From the NCBI RefSeq assembly GCF_022682495.2, contig NC_071398.1, positions 16,374,934 through 16,438,933 on the forward strand: a stretch of DNA of 64,000 bases. Direction: 5' to 3'. The notes under the pieces are model-generated. The model did no database searches, was not told where the DNA came from, and worked only from the letters and a program-made list of their open reading frames with translations. Below, piece by piece: positions 34,453 through 47,745 of the stretch (position 1 is its first letter; each line of letters opens with the position of its first letter). Position numbers and translations under genes: made by a program. Source of the stretch: Desmodus rotundus. Its lineage: Eukaryota > Chordata > Mammalia > Chiroptera > Phyllostomidae.

Positions 34453-35492
34453 GTAAGTAATTAGTAAAAATTTTATTTATTTATATATGGAAATTTTTTA
34501 AAATTCCCAATGTATAGAAGAAGATTTTGAGTATCTTATTAAAGTGTTTTAAATATTACAAATTAAAAAATAAATTATTGTAGAAAGATAATGGGTTAAA
34601 ATGAACTCTTTTACCCTTTGCCAGAGAATTTCTGTGGTGAAAGAGGAAAATAAAGCCAGATGAAATGCTGGCTTTTCAGAAAACGATAGAGTTATTTGTT
34701 GGGATTAATAATATTAACATTAAAAATAAAAATTACAATTTGATTTGCTTTCCTAAATTCTGTTTTCTTATTGTAGTAGAAACTGTTTAACAGAGACCAT
34801 TCATGGTGCCTTGAACCATCCTGATGTGAAAAGCATATTGCTAGTCTAAATTTACATTCTGTTCTTATTTTCTTATGTTACAAAAAATATATATCCTGGG
34901 ATGATATATTTTTCATCTTAAGCACTTTAACTGCCTGCAAAATACTAGAAGTGTTAATGATTTAAATTAAAATTCTTTTTCCTTAAGCATTTTGTTAAGG
35001 ATCTTTAGTAATAAAGTTGAACCATAACAGCACCAAATATATTGATACAGAATAGACGTGTGTTGTAATTATTTGTATTGGATAGCTAAAGACTTTTCTC
35101 TTGTTGGTTTTCAGTTTCCTTTTGAAAGCTATTTTGTATAGATTAGTAAGAGGTTCATTGGGAAAGAAAATTTTGAAAAAATATTTAGTAAAGATTTATT
35201 TTTAAATTTTTGAAAATTATAATAATAAATATAGTGGAAGAAAGGAAGTAATTGATTATAAAAATAGTACCTAATCTTTGTAAGTTGAAAATATAGATTA
35301 AAAATAGTAATCATAAAAGGCTAAAGCCATACCCCTCAAAAGCCAACTTCCCAGAAGTAACCACTGTTTTGATATTTATCTTTCCATCCTTTTTTCTGAT
35401 AAAATTTAATATTGTACCTACTATTTTATAACTTACTTTTCATTTATCATAGGCATTTTTTCATAACATTAAATATTATCCTATATTATATA
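34453..35492. other. NFAT5 intron, unassigned, old L1-like piece
   Basis: Mostly AT-rich and unassigned. About 35320-35480 (agaagtaaccactgttttga) resembles old mammalian L1 3' sequence. Confidence 0.4.
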
Positions 35493-35718
35493 CTTTTTTG
35501 AAAGATTTTTAAAATTTTATTTATTTACTTTTAGAGAGAGGGGAAGGAAGGGAGAAAGAGAGGGAGACATCAATATGGGAGAGATTCAGTTGCCTCTTGC
35601 ACACCCCCAGCTGGGAACCTGGCCCGCAACCCAGGCATGTGCCCTGACTGGGAATTGAACCAGAGACCTCTCTGTTCACAGGCTGGTAATCAATCTACTG
35701 AGCCACACCAGCCAGGGC
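35493..35718 (-). mobile_element. VES-type SINE, minus strand
   Basis: Reversed VES with tail at the left, gagagaggggaaggaaggga tract and head ending gagccacaccagccagggc. Near-duplicated tatattatatac/tattgtatac flanks. Confidence 0.9.
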
Positions 35719-36149
35719 TATTGTATACATTTTAATGGCTCCATAGTGTTCCAATCTTTGGGGGACAGTTACTAATATTTTTAAAAGTAAAACCAATTTC
35801 CTCTATTTTAATACCTGAATTAACTGCCAAAAGAAAGAGGCTAAATTTATTAATTTATTAAAAAACAGCAAAAGTATCTTTTGTTAACCATTACTTATAT
35901 TCTGATTTTGAAATAGTGATTTTACATTTTTACTGTTTTTTTCCCATTATAAATGAAAACCTGACAAGATTAGGAATTAGGAATATTCAGAGCTTACTCT
36001 TCCTTACCTTTTGAAATTGGAACCTTATATTACATATTCAAAAATTAATAAGGAAGTAACTTTTTTAAAAAAGAAACTTGTTTTCTTAAAAATATTATAT
36101 TTTATGTACAACAGAAAATATTAGTTAATGTACTTTTTCCTGTGTATAG

Positions 36150-36322
36150 GGTGGACTGCGTAGGCATATTGAAATTGAGAAATGCTGATGTTGAAGCCAG
36201 AATAGGAATTGCCGGTTCCAAGAAAAAAAGCACTCGTGCCAGATTGGTTTTTCGAGTTAATATCACAAGGAAAGATGGCTCTACTTTGACTCTGCAAACA
36301 CCCTCTTCTCCAATTTTATGTA
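36150..36322 (+). CDS. NFAT5: NFAT5 exon: end of Rel-homology N domain
   Basis: This 173-base exon encodes [18 protein letters not shown]... to ...[10 protein letters not shown], about residues 382-438. It holds the last strands of the DNA-binding domain, the basic [16 protein letters not shown] segment and the linker into the dimerisation domain. The acceptor is tgtgtatag and the donor is ta/gtaagt. The reading VNITRKDG has Thr where I recall Met in human, at a surface turn. Confidence 0.97.
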
Positions 36323-36575
36323 GTAAGTAAGAAAATGTGGAGATACTAAATATACAGAGGTTTTTCTCTTTTATTTTCTATTAATCTTTCAGACATCTCT
36401 AAATTTCAGATGTTTCACATACTCCAGCTTTTGCTCATGCAAAATCTGAATAGTTAAAAACTATAGTCAGATTTTCTAGACTAAAGGTGGGTAATTTTGA
36501 ATAAAATTCGGAAGATATGTAGCATTTTGTAGTTTTCTAATATCATCCTATACTGATTTAAGAAGTAATTTGAAC

Positions 36576-36672
36576 AGGAGAGGGAGGTGGGGAGGAGTGG
36601 GGAGATGGGGAGAGGTGGGTGGAAAAGGCAGAAAACTGTACTTGAACAACAATAAAAAAATGTTTAAAAAAA
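36576..36672 (+). mobile_element. Short L1-type 3' end fragment
   Basis: Purine-rich sequence (gagggaggtggggaggagtg) followed by tgtacttgaacaacaataaa and an A tail, typical of the extreme 3' end of an L1-type insertion. Flanked by gaagtaatttgaa on both sides (36563 and 36674), a likely target duplication. Confidence 0.75.
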
Positions 36673-36794
36673 AGAAGTAATTTGAATAGTTTACCAGAAG
36701 TAAATTGCAAAGGTAAAAGATTTTCTCAATATCTTCACTGTGTGATAAATTGCTTTGATCCTAACTTAGGTTGTAAACCTAAGAAACAGTAGGT

Positions 36795-37385
36795 AAAAGA
36801 TATATGCACCTCCTGTGTTCATTGTAAGCATTATTTACAATAGCCAAGATACGTAAGCAACCTGGGTGTCCATCAACAGATGAATGGATAAAGATGTACA
36901 TGTACACAATGGAATATTACTCAGCCATAACAAGGAAAGAAATCTTGCTATTTGCAAGAATATGAAGGACCTAGAGGGTATTATGCTAAGTAAAGTAAGT
37001 CAGCCAAAGAAAGACAAATACCATATGGTTTCACTTATATGTGAAATCTAAAGAACAAAATAAATGAACAAAGTTGAAACAGACTCATAGATACAGAGAA
37101 CAAACTGATGATTGCCAGAGGTGAGGGAGCTGGGGTGGATGGATGAAAAGGTGAAAGAATAAGAGGTACAAGTTTCCAGTTACAAAATAAATAAGTCATA
37201 GGAATGTAAATACAGCACAGGGATTATAGTCAATAATATCATAACTTTGTTCAGTGACAGGTGATTACTAGACTTGTGGTGATCACATCACAAGGTATAT
37301 AAATGTCACATCACTATGTTATACATTTGAAACTAGTATCAAATTGTATGTCAGCTGTACTTAAACAGTAAGGTAGAAGCAGAAC
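36795..37385 (+). mobile_element. Old L1 fragment (end of ORF2 and 3'UTR)
   Basis: Contains the classic mammalian L1 end-of-ORF2 text: attatttacaatagccaaga, gtccatcaacagatgaatgg, aatggaatattactcagcc. A 3'UTR follows to ttgtatgtcagctgtactt. It is 5' truncated, diverged and non-coding. Confidence 0.9.
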
Positions 37386-38486
37386 TTTGTAAATATACAG
37401 CAGTTAGGGATCTGATTACAAATTAAAGTATTATAGTTTAGTGTTGGGAAATGGGAAATGAAATTCTTATCTTGCTAACCTGAACATAGAAAGTAAATGA
37501 CACGTGTGTTTAAATTCAATTATGTTGTTGAATGCAAATCACCACATATTCTGGTTTCCCTCAAATGAGTATTATTACAAATAATAGATAAGAAAACATT
37601 TCCTTTATAAAATGCTCAAGAAGATTTTCATGAAGTGTAATTTTCTTTGGTATTTTTTCTTTGCAATTTATCCCTGAATTCAAAAGAACAGGAGAGACTC
37701 ATTCCATTCAGTTGAATTTCTTGTTGGATTGTTGTGGCTATTATGACCTTGCTACCCCTTAGGACAATTATGGAGCCTTTATTACTTAATTATAGTTTAG
37801 TTTTGTCAGATTATTTATCCTTGTAAATCTTGTTTTTCCTTTCCTTTTAATTCATCTCAGAAATTATTGTAGCCATTAATTAGTTTAACAAACACCCTAA
37901 GTTTAAAAAGAAAGTACTAAAATATCTTTCTGATCTTGAGAGCTCAAATGGATTTCTCTACTTTTCATTCTTACGAAAAATTTGTTTTGGTACTAGTATT
38001 TCCTTGGGCTATTTAATCTGGATAATGTTCAGTTATAAATAGGCTGCTTTTAAAGATCATAGGTTCTGTGTTCATTCTATCACATTCAGATCGGGGCAGA
38101 ATGAATACTCTATAGATGGTTTATTGAGTTTTAAAGCTTTTCTAATTGGAGTAGTTCAGTTCTGAATTTACTATAATTCACAAGATGTCCCAACTTCAGT
38201 ACTATGAGGATGGAATTCCAATTCTAGCTCAGCATATGCAGTTCTTCTTTGAGTATGAAGAACCATAGCTACACTCTGAAGGCCAGAGCCAGGAGATGCT
38301 CGATAACTCAGACCATACTTCTTTAGCAGGGACCGGGAGATGGTTGCCAACTTTGTTTGTTCCTTCTTTCATTAGTTTGTTCATTTATTTCCTCATTTTC
38401 TATTCATTAAGGTGTTGTTACAGTACAAATATCTAGGTAAAGGTAGTAGAAACCACAAAAGAAATAGAGCACATAATTTTCTTCCT
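37386..38486. other. NFAT5 intron, unassigned
   Basis: No exon or recognised repeat. A less AT-rich patch at 38180-38345 has no recognised similarity. Confidence 0.4.
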
Positions 38487-38668
38487 TTTTAAAAGATTTT
38501 ATTTATTTTTAGAGAGAGGGAAAGGAAGGGGAGAAAGAGGGAGAAACATCAGTGTGAGAGAGACATATCTATTGGTTGCCTCACATACGCACCCCTGACC
38601 AGGGATCGAACCCATGACCTTTTGCTTTGTGGGACAATGCCCAACCAACTGAGCCACACCACTCAGGG
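38487..38668 (-). mobile_element. VES-type SINE, minus strand
   Basis: Reversed VES with tail ttttaaaagattttatttat and head ending aactgagccacaccactcag. A second SINE of another subtype follows directly. Confidence 0.88.
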
Positions 38669-38683
38669 CATGACTGACTTTCT

Positions 38684-38881
38684 TTTTTAAAAAAAAATTT
38701 ATTCATTTTAAAGGGAGAGAGAAGGAGGGGGGTGGAGAGAGAAAGAGAGAAATATCCATTTGTTGTTCCACTTATGTATGCATTCATTCGTAGCTTCTTG
38801 TATGTGCCCTGACCAGAGATGGAGCCTGCAACCTTGGCCTAGCCAGACAACTTTCAGACTAACTGAAATACCCAGCCAGGG
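38684..38881 (-). mobile_element. tRNA-derived SINE, older VES-related subtype, minus strand
   Basis: Reversed SINE with tttgttgttccacttatgta and a diverged head ending cccagccaggg. The body matches the subtype at 19150 and 45759. Confidence 0.8.
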
Positions 38882-39069
38882 TGAAAACATGATTTTCTGA
38901 AATTTTCATCTGTAATTATTATTATCATTTGTTAATTATTAACATTAATGATAATATATGCCCACATTGTCAAAAAAGTATATCTCCCTGGGAGGTCTGG
39001 GGTGGATATGAAAGCCCTAAGAAGCAGCAGCATGCAGTAGAAGGCATATATAACTAATAATAAAAATTA

Positions 39070-39290
39070 CTATGTTCTGAACTTTCTATGCCAGGGATTT
39101 TCTTAACTACTTTGTAGGCATTACATCACTTAACCCTAACCATCACATTAACCCTTACACATCCATATACGGGTTCCATTCTATAGTTGATGAAAGTGAG
39201 TTTTAGATTAAATTATTTCTTCAAGGTCACATAGCTTGTAAATAGTAAGACCAGGATTCTAAGCCTGTGCTCTTAGCCACCACAATCATT
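39070..39290 (-). mobile_element. MIR SINE, minus strand
   Basis: Reversed MIR text: ttacatcacttaaccctaa, tcaaggtcacatagcttgta, gccagg/ctgtgctcttagccac. An old element common to mammals. Confidence 0.75.
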
Positions 39291-39940
39291 TAAAGTGCAG
39301 TGCTGAAAGACCAAGTTTGAACAATTTGTTTCATTGTAGCCATAGCCTCTGGATGGTTAGGACTATGGTTATAGTATTTTATATTAGAGAACTGTTTCTT
39401 CTACCTAGGAGATTTATGTTGTATAACTTAGATTATTTTTATGACTTTAGAAAGTAAATCTAAATTTAAATTTGGGGATTTTACTTGAATATTTATATTA
39501 TCCCTTCCATTTCCTTTGTAGATGTCATTTATTGTAGAGGTGTGGGACATATGTTTTTATCCCTTTAGTTGACTGTTTGGTCCTTTCCATCTGCTTAGAG
39601 AAATTGGATTAGATAAACATCGGCAGTACTTTCTTTTAAAAAACGGGGTACCTTTTTATACTCCCCATGCCATTTTTAAAAGAGGAATTGTTAGAATAAT
39701 AATTTGCAAATAAGCTTACATGATAAAGAGCTTCCATATTTCTTATTAATTTACTATTTTCGTAGAATTTCATGCAGACTGTTTTTTTCTTCAAACATTG
39801 TATATTTAGCTTAAACCATTTCTAATAGTAATTTCTATGAGTATCAATTAGTTCTAATCATTTAGGCAAGAGTCTAAGCCTCTTGATCTGCACACTTGTC
39901 CTGATGGATTAATGATTTGATTTTTTAAAAATATCATCCT

Positions 39941-40151
39941 GCCCTGGCTGGTGTGGCTCAGTGGATTGAGTGCCACCTGCAAACCAAATGGTTGCTGGTT
40001 TGATTCCCAGTCATGGCACATGCCTGTGTTGCAGGCCAGGACCCCAATGGGGGCATGCCAGAGGCAACCACACATTGATGTTTTTCTCCCTTTCTTTCTA
40101 CTTCCCTTCACCTCTCTCTAAAAATGGATAAATAATATCTTTTAAAAAATC
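39941..40151 (+). mobile_element. VES-type SINE, plus strand, with target duplication
   Basis: Begins gccctggctggtgtggctca and has an A-rich tail. Target duplication tatcatcct at 39932-39940 and 40152-40160. Confidence 0.92.
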
Positions 40152-40160
40152 TATCATCCT

Positions 40161-41117
40161 ATTTAGTGAATGTCATCATTCTGTGTTCAAAATGTAATAT
40201 TCTTGGATCATTAGAGGTTTTCATTAAATATACTAAAGGTATGTAGGTTGGTCAGACAACCTTGCTTTATTAACTAGAGACAAAATGAAATATTTAAATT
40301 TTTTATTGCTTTTTAATTGTTTTTGCTTAACTGTTACTCTAGATGAACAGGAAAAGGTATTAACTAATATTTTCACAGCAATACCTTATTTCTGTATGGT
40401 ATCTATGTTTTATAAAGAACTTTCATGTATGGTAAGGTCTTAGGAAGTTAATGAATGTTCCCCTTGTAATTGGAATTAGACACATAGGAGTTAAAGATAT
40501 TAAGATGAAAATACTAATTTTATTACTGATAAAACTGACAGAAAAAAGACTGGACTTCTTTATAAATCTATCTGCTCTGTCACAGCAGCCGTCCACATTT
40601 GCAGGCTTCTTACCAACTGACAGCAAACAGTCTAAAACTTACGCTTTATGCAGGTAGACAGATGCAGAAGAGGGAGGAAAGAAGACTGGGTTAATCATGC
40701 TGTAACTCCTTAGCAGTAACATCATTCCCCCTCTTTAGTGGGCATGCTCTAATTGAGTTTCCCACTGATAATTTACTACATTATCCTATTTGATCGTGAC
40801 AATAACTTTGTGATGTTAATAGAATAGAGATGATTTGTTTTACTTTTAATAAAACAAGAAAGAGAAGGAATCTTGATTGTTTAAGGTAGGAAATGGCAGT
40901 TGAAAGAGATAATCTGATTTTATTTGCCCATTGTTTTGAGCTTGTGTCTACTACAGAATATAGGTAAGGATTTTATTTTGTTCAACTATAACATAATAAT
41001 GTATATTACTTCTTAGATTTTATAGCTTAAAAGTTATTAATTAGCAGGGTATTAGCATATAGACATTTAATTGGTTATTTTAAATTTATAAACAATCAGA
41101 TTCATGCGTGCTTTTTT
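40161..41117. other. NFAT5 intron, unassigned
   Basis: No exon recognised. Overlapping short frames at 40423-40657 have no recognised similarity. About 40745-40860 may be a worn MIR. Confidence 0.4.
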
Positions 41118-41685
41118 ATAGTAGTTTACTGAGTTATAATTTGCATGCCATATATAATTCAGAATTTTGAATGGTAAAATTAAGAGGTTTTTATTATATT
41201 CATAAAGTTGTGCAACCATCACCATTATCTAATTTTATAACATTTTTATCACCACCTCAATAAGAAACCCTGTACCTATTAGCAGTCACTCTCCAAACTC
41301 CTGTCACCCCAGTCCTTGGCAACCATTATTCTACTTTCTATCTCTGTGGGTTTGCCTATTCTGGACATTTCATATAAATGAAGTCATACAATATGTGGCC
41401 TTTGTGTCTGACTTCTTTCACTTAACATAATATACTTCCAAGGTCTATCAATATTGTATTATATATCAGTCCTGCATTCCTTTTTACAACTGAATGATAT
41501 TCAGTTGTTTGGATATGCTACACTTTGTTTATCCATTAATTTGTTGATGGACATTGGGGTTTTTTCTACCTTTTGTCTGTTATGAGTAATGCTGCTATCA
41601 ACATGTGTGTACTTTTGTGGACCTATGTTTTCAATTCTCTAGGGTATATACCTTAGAGTAGAATTGCTGGATCATACGGTAGTTT
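41118..41685 (-). mobile_element. Old L1 fragment, minus strand
   Basis: Reversed end of L1 ORF2 and 3'UTR: ttgttgatggacattggggt, gtgcaaccatcaccattatc and tagaattgctggatcatac are typical of ancient mammalian L1 copies. Confidence 0.88.
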
Positions 41686-42199
41686 CTTGTTCAACATTTC
41701 TCTGAAATCCATCTTATGACTCATAGAAAACATAGTTTTTTAAATCACCATTTTCTATACTTTTACTCCCTGTTTTAATATCATTTTTTTTCAAAAATGT
41801 TGACAATTATTTTGATCAGTTTCAATTTGAACATTTGGTCTCTGTTCCTCAATCATTTTCTTTTACCTATTTTTAAAAGACAGTGTGCTATATTACTAAA
41901 CTTTTTCATATTCGTGGAATCAGTCAACAAATTTTGGAAGGCAGTAAAATTGTTCAGGTGAGGTTTGTTTTTTCTTCAATTAGTTGTGCTTTCTTGAGGC
42001 TACAGTTTAATTCATAGAAACAGTACAGTGTTCTAACAAAACAATGCCTCGTTGCCAGTCAGTCATTTATTCAGTGTAAATGCAGTGCATCACAGTCCTA
42101 GCTATCTGTTCAAGTCCCTCTTATTGCATTAAAAAACAAAAGCAAAACAAAACAAAAAAAAACATGCCACTTAATCTCCAAAAGTGAGTCTTACAGATG

Positions 42200-42529
42200 T
42201 TTTGGAAAAGCTTCACAATTAACTTAATGGATAGTTACAGTGTGCCCAACTCTGGAAATAAAGACATGATAGCTTAAGGAGCTTACAGGTCCAGTGGGCT
42301 AGGGTAAAAACTGACAGGCAAACTCCCTATTAGATTATGAAATGATATAAAGGCATATATAAGGTACAGTGGGAACATAGAAAAGAAGAACCTCTAATCC
42401 AGACTGCTTGTAGATAGTAAAATTTCACCTGTGTCTTAAAGGACAAATAGGGATAAACCCAGAAGGATAAGACTTAGATGAGGGTCATTTTGGGTAGAAG
42501 GAAGTGTATATAAATATATTCAGTGATTT
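42200..42529 (+). mobile_element. L2 LINE fragment, left part
   Basis: Text such as gcttaaggagcttacaggtcc, then ctgtgtcttaaaggacaaat and tagaaggaagtgtatataaa, follows the order seen in L2 elements. It resumes after the half-L1 insertion at about 45130-45250 (tgaattttatcctgac). Confidence 0.6.
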
Positions 42530-45053
42530 CTGGTCAAGATGGTGGCATAGGCAGACATGGATCGCCTCTTCGCACAACATCAAAATTACAAATATAGAAC
42601 AACCATCACTCAGAACTGTCAGAAGTTGAGGGGAATGGAAATCTGACAACTATGGAATTAAAGAAACCACATCCCTCCAAACTGGTAGGAGGGGCTCAGA
42701 GGTGGAACAGGCTTGTCCATCACCCACATGTGGTGGATAAAAATTCAAGAGGAATGTCTTAGGAGCAAGGAGACCCAGTCCCACACCAGGCCCCCCAGTC
42801 TAGGGTTCCAGTGCCAGGAAGATTAAGTTCCCACAACTTCTGGCTGCAAAAACCAGCCGGGATCGAGCCACTGGAAGAAACTGCTGAATCCCTAAGCAGT
42901 TCTTAAAAAACCCACACACACACTCACTTACTCAGGCTCACTCCCTCTGAGCTCCAGCACCAGGGTAGCAGCTTGAAAGCACCAGTGGCACACAGGGAGA
43001 AACTGAAGTGTGTGGCATCAAGGCAAGCAGAGGCCATTATCCCTTTTCTAAACCCTCCCCCTACAGAGCTGGCAGGCTGGTGCCATACCTGAGACTCCAT
43101 CAATCCAGCTAACACTGTTTGACCTGCCTTGGAAATCCCCAGAGACTCCACCCACACAATTTACAGGCCCACCCAAGCTGCTTTTCCATGTAAATGGCTG
43201 GTCTTGGCTTATGCTTCACAACTTCCGAAATCCTCTCAAACAAGCAACAGCTGGCCTCATTGAGCCCAAGGCCCAGCACTAGCAGTAGCCAGCCTAGATT
43301 CTCAGCTTGGCTTTGCCTGGGAATCTTCAAGCCCAGCACAAGTAGCAGCCATCTTAGATTGCTTTATAGCTCAGGCAGGGTGGCCCCAAGCAAAACACAG
43401 GTGGGGGCTGACCTTGGTCTGCACCACCCAGGAAACCCCAGGGTCACTGCACCCAGTGGACAGCTACAGATGACATGAAGCACCACTACACTGCCTCTGC
43501 ACAGCTGATCCTCCACAGAGGGCAGAGGTTGGTGTTAAGTGGTCACAGCCAATCCTTGTAGCTGATTGGCCTGGGTGAATCCCTCCCATTGATCTGCCAA
43601 CAGCAACCAAGGCTCTAACTACAAGAGGAGGGTGTACTCAGCCCACACAAGTGGCATATCTCAAGTGTACCCAGCATGGGTGATAGGGGAGTCTGTGCCA
43701 CTGGACCCTACTGGGAAACCTACTACATTAGGCCACATTACCAAGGCACAGAGTCAAAGCAACTCCACCTAAAACATAGAAACAAACACAGAGAGGCTGC
43801 AAAATGAAGAGACAAAGAAACATGGCCCACAGGAAAGAACAGATCCAAATTCCAGAATAAGAACTAAATGAAATGGAAATGAGTAATCTTATCAGATGCA
43901 GAGTTCAAAACACTGGTTGCAAGGATGCTCAAGGAACTTAGTGAGGACCTCAACAGCATAAAAAAAGGTCCATTCAGAAACAAAGGGTATACTAATTAAA
44001 ATAGAGAACAATTTACAAGGCAACAACAGTAGAGTGGATGAAGCCGAGAATCAAATCAATGATATGGAACATGAGGAAGGAAAAAAACAACCAATCAGAG
44101 CAACAAGAAGAAAAAAGAATAAAATAAAAATGAGGATAGTATAAGCAGCCTCTGGGACAACTTCAAGAAGTCCAACAATTGCATGATAGGGGTGCCAGAG
44201 AAGAAAAAGAACAAGAAATTGGAAATCTATTTGAAAAAATAATGAAAGAAAACTTTACTAATTTGGTGAAGGTAATAGACATGCAAGTCCAGGAAGCACA
44301 GAGAGTCACCAAACAAGATGGATGCAAAGAGGCCCACTCCAAGATACATCAGAATTAAAATGCCAAAGGTTAAAGAGAGAATCTTAAAAGCAGCAAGAGA
44401 AAAGCAGTTAGTTACCTACAGGGGAGTTCCCATAAGACTGTCAGCTGATTTCTCAAAAGAAACTTTACAGGCTAGAAGGTATTGGCAGGAAACATTCAAA
44501 GTCATGAAAAGCAGAGGCTTACAGCCAAGATTGCTCTACCCATCAAAACTATCATTTAGAACCAAAGAGCAGATAAAGAACTTCCAAGACAAGAAAAAAC
44601 TAAAGGAGTGTATCATCACCAAACCATTATTATAAGAAATGTTAAGGTACTTATTTAAGAAAAAGAAGGTCAAAACTATAAATAATAAAATGGCACCCCC
44701 CCCCCCCCACAAATCTATCAACAATTGAATCTAAAAAACAAACTAAGCAAACAAGAACAGGCAGAATCATGGTTGCAGAGAGCATTTTGATGGTTGCCAG
44801 ATGGGAGGGGGTGTAGGGAATTGGCTGAAGAGGTGAGGGGATTAAGAAGAATAATTATTTACAGAATAGCCATGGGGATGTAAAGTACAGGATAGGAAAT
44901 GGAGTAGCCAAAGAACTTATATGCGTGACCAATGGACATGAATAATGGGGAGAGCTCGGTAGAAGGGACCAGAGAGGGAAAATCAGGACAACTGTAATAG
45001 CATAATCAATAAAATTTAAAAAAATAAAGTAGAAAACTTAAAAAAAAAAAGGT
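42530..45053 (+). mobile_element. Half-L1 (HAL1) copy, older subfamily, inserted in L2
   Basis: Starts tttctggtcaagatggtggc, the same start motif as the other full-length copies. Its 5'UTR is longer (about 1.27 kb, 42530-43804) and largely different in sequence. ORF1 relics run to about 44636 and the 3'UTR ends with cataatcaataaaattt and an A tail. No ORF2 is present. Its 5'UTR matches that of the minus-strand copy at 2766-4325, defining a second subfamily. Target duplications were not found. Confidence 0.85.
43805..44636 (+). pseudogene. HAL1 ORF1 pseudogene
   Basis: Several frames together spell an L1 ORF1 protein. The best piece, 44318-44635, encodes MDAKRPTPRYIRIKMPKVK, TYRGVPIRLSADFSKETLQA and QPRLLYPSKLSF down to ITKPLL, where a stop replaces the Tyr codon. 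Upstream frames are broken several times. Confidence 0.85.
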
Positions 45054-45758
45054 ATACTTTTGAAAGAGTTTGCTTCTTTTAAGGGAATTAAAAACAGTTT
45101 CATGTGATTGGAACAAAAAAATATCTAAGAAGAAGTGGTAAGATTTGAGACTAATAGAGCTAGTCAGGATCTCCTTCATAAAGAGACTTATGTGTTGAGC
45201 TAAAGAATTTGAATTTTATCCTGACTATTTTAAGGAGCCTGAGGCTCCAAAACTTAGTAAGCTTTGGAGTGGAGTGTATGAGGCAAGAGGAAAAGTAAAC
45301 ATACAAGTAATACATAGTGAAACAAAAGATCCCCCAAATCTTTATTTAAAAAAGTAAAAATAAGAATCTCTGTTCCATTACAAGTTTCTCATTTGTGTTT
45401 ATTTCCATAAATAAAACCATTTTGGCTGGTTTGAGTAGTTGGAGTAGAATGAGAAGTGAAAAGGAAGTAGGTTAGTAAGAAAGGTTAGAATTGGAATGGG
45501 AGGTAGAAGGAAACAGGAAGATGAGAGTGAGGTAGTAAATGAAGAGGGGCCAAAAGGTGATAGAGGTGGAAGGGAGGAGAGGAAACAGATATTTGATATT
45601 CTATCTAGAGACACTCAATGGAAAAAGGCTTAATGCCAGAATTCATGTTGTGCCTTGTGACCTGCTTCTGCTTGTTGGTCTAACAGTGGCCATTGGATAC
45701 ATTGCTTACCTTTTTGTTTGTTTTTAAGAGGATGGGAGAATCACCCCCTTTTACATTC
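45054..45758. other. NFAT5 intron: rest of L2, purine-rich tract
   Basis: The right part of the interrupted L2 (to about 45290) is followed by a purine-rich stretch (45430-45600) and unassigned sequence. Confidence 0.45.
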
Positions 45759-45946
45759 TTTTTTAAAAATTATTTTTTAATTTACTGATTTTTAAAGAGA
45801 GAGGGAGAGAAACAGCAATTTGTTGTTCCGCTTATTTATGCACACATTGGTTGATTCTTATATGTGCTCTGACCCTAGGGATCAAACCCACAACCCTGAC
45901 ATATGGGGTCAATGCTCTAACCAACTGAGCTCTACCCATCTAGGGC
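45759..45946 (-). mobile_element. tRNA-derived SINE, older VES-related subtype, minus strand
   Basis: Reversed SINE with tttgttgttccgcttattta and a head ending gctctacccatctagggc. Target duplication cttttacatt is at about 45749 and 45949. Confidence 0.85.
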
Positions 45947-46129
45947 CTCTTTTACATTTTTGACATCTTTAGATTTTTCCAGACAATAAATGTATATATG
46001 TTTTTTGTTTTGATATATTGTTTATATTATTTAGTTATACTATATCAAATTAGGAATATGAATTTTCATACTTTTTTGCTGTTCACCTTCTTGGAATAAT
46101 TTTTATCACAGTTTACATTCAGCGTTATT

Positions 46130-46475
46130 TTGTATTAGGTATATAGCACAGTGGTCAATCATACACTTCGCAAAGTGCTCCTCCCAATATTTCCAGTACT
46201 CACCCGGCACCATACATAGTTATTATAATTAATTCCCTGTGTTGTACTTTACATCCCCATGACTGTTTTATAACTACGAATTTGTACTTCTTAATCCCTT
46301 CACCTTTTTCATCTCATCCCCTAACCCCCCTCCCTTTTCACAGTCACCAGTCTCTTCTCTGTATCTGTGAGTCTGTTTCAATTTTGTTGGTTCATGTATT
46401 TTGTTCTTTAGGTTTCATATAAGTGAATCATCTAGTATTTGTCTTTAACTGATTTATTTCACTTAGCCTAGGTCC
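46130..46475 (-). mobile_element. Old L1 3'UTR fragment, minus strand
   Basis: Reversed L1 3'UTR: ctgtgttgtactttacatcc, ctgtatctgtgagtctgttt and tttcatataagtgaatcat. It mirrors the 3'UTR of the plus-strand fragment at 37080-37385 and is followed at 46480-46535 by a SINE head scrap (actgagctcc...acaccagcca). Confidence 0.8.
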
Positions 46476-47379
46476 TGGTTTATGGTTTACGGGATGGTGC
46501 TCCAACAAACTGAGCTCCAACAAAACACCAGCCAAGGTTCAACTTTGTTTCTGAGACCAGAATTTGAAAGCATCTAAAAATACACTGTTTTTATAATATC
46601 AGATAGGTGGTAGTTTTTTTTTGTTAAAATTTTTTAAGTAGTGTGATCACTTTCAAGAGTCAGCTTACTAATTACTTAAAGATAAAACTAAAACAGTTAA
46701 TGCTTAAATAATCCTGACTTTAGTTCTGTTTAGTGTGAGGTCTGTCCTGTTAGGTAACCACTAAACTTTTTAAATAAAAACAACCATTTAAGGTCAAAAG
46801 TTTAAAGTTAAATTATCTTGAACAGTAACAGACTAGTTTTTTGTGTAATGTAAGTATAAATATATAGGCAGTAAATATACATTAAACTTTCAGAGGGGTC
46901 TTATTTTGCCGTCTCAGGCCTTTAATAAATAAAAGGAAAAAATGAGCTAGGAAAAAAATTTCTGATAATAATCAGTGAAGTGGAATTTCCACATAGTATT
47001 TGAAAATGGAGGGAAAGGTTATAGAGTTTCCACTCATTTTGTTAGTACAATATAGTCATATAATTTTGTACGTCTTATTGTTTGCTAATAAAAAACAATA
47101 TTTACCATATTTTGAATTTCCTTTAAAAACAAATATGTAGTTCCATTATTACTCCAAAAAGTTATAAATTAGTTCTGTGAATTAATTATTTAAAAAGGAT
47201 ATGTAATTGCCAGTGTCTGACCAATAACTGTTTCCATTGTGTTCATACATTAACCCTGTGGGTTCTAGACGTGTGTATGTATACATCACAATTTCTTTAA
47301 GCTCTCAGGCATTGCTGAGAATGTCATTTGCCATTTAAATATTTAATAGGATACTTGTTTGTATCAGTAAGTGAGGCTA

Positions 47380-47745
47380 AATGATGCTGCAGTAACAAGC
47401 AACCAGAAAAAAATCTCAGTGGCTTAAAACAGTTTTTACTTCTCTCTGACTTTATGATGATATTGGCTGTGTTCTGGAAGCAGGTCCATTCTCTTCACTC
47501 TGGGATCCAGGCTGAAGAAGCTGCTAGTATCTGGGATATTGCTATTTTTGTGGTGGAGGAAAAAGGAGATGGTTGAACCTTGTGGGGCTCTTAAAACTTT
47601 TGTTTGGAACTAGTACATTACTTCAGTTCATATTTCATTATTCAAACAAGTCACGTGGCTAATCCCCATGTGAACAGAGCAAGAATTACAGCCTTTCCAC
47701 TAGGGAAAAAGGGGCAGCGAATATTTTTACAATAACAGTTTCCCA
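47380..47745. mobile_element. Ancient interspersed repeat, class uncertain
   Basis: The text aaatctcagtggcttaaaac, ccaggctgaagaagctgcta and aacaagtcacgtggctaatc matches an old mammalian repeat whose name I cannot fix with certainty. It has no coding capacity. Confidence 0.5.

Noticed and set aside
44318..44635. Functional protein gene in the 44-kb region
   Set aside because: It is the C-terminal part of a broken HAL1 ORF1.
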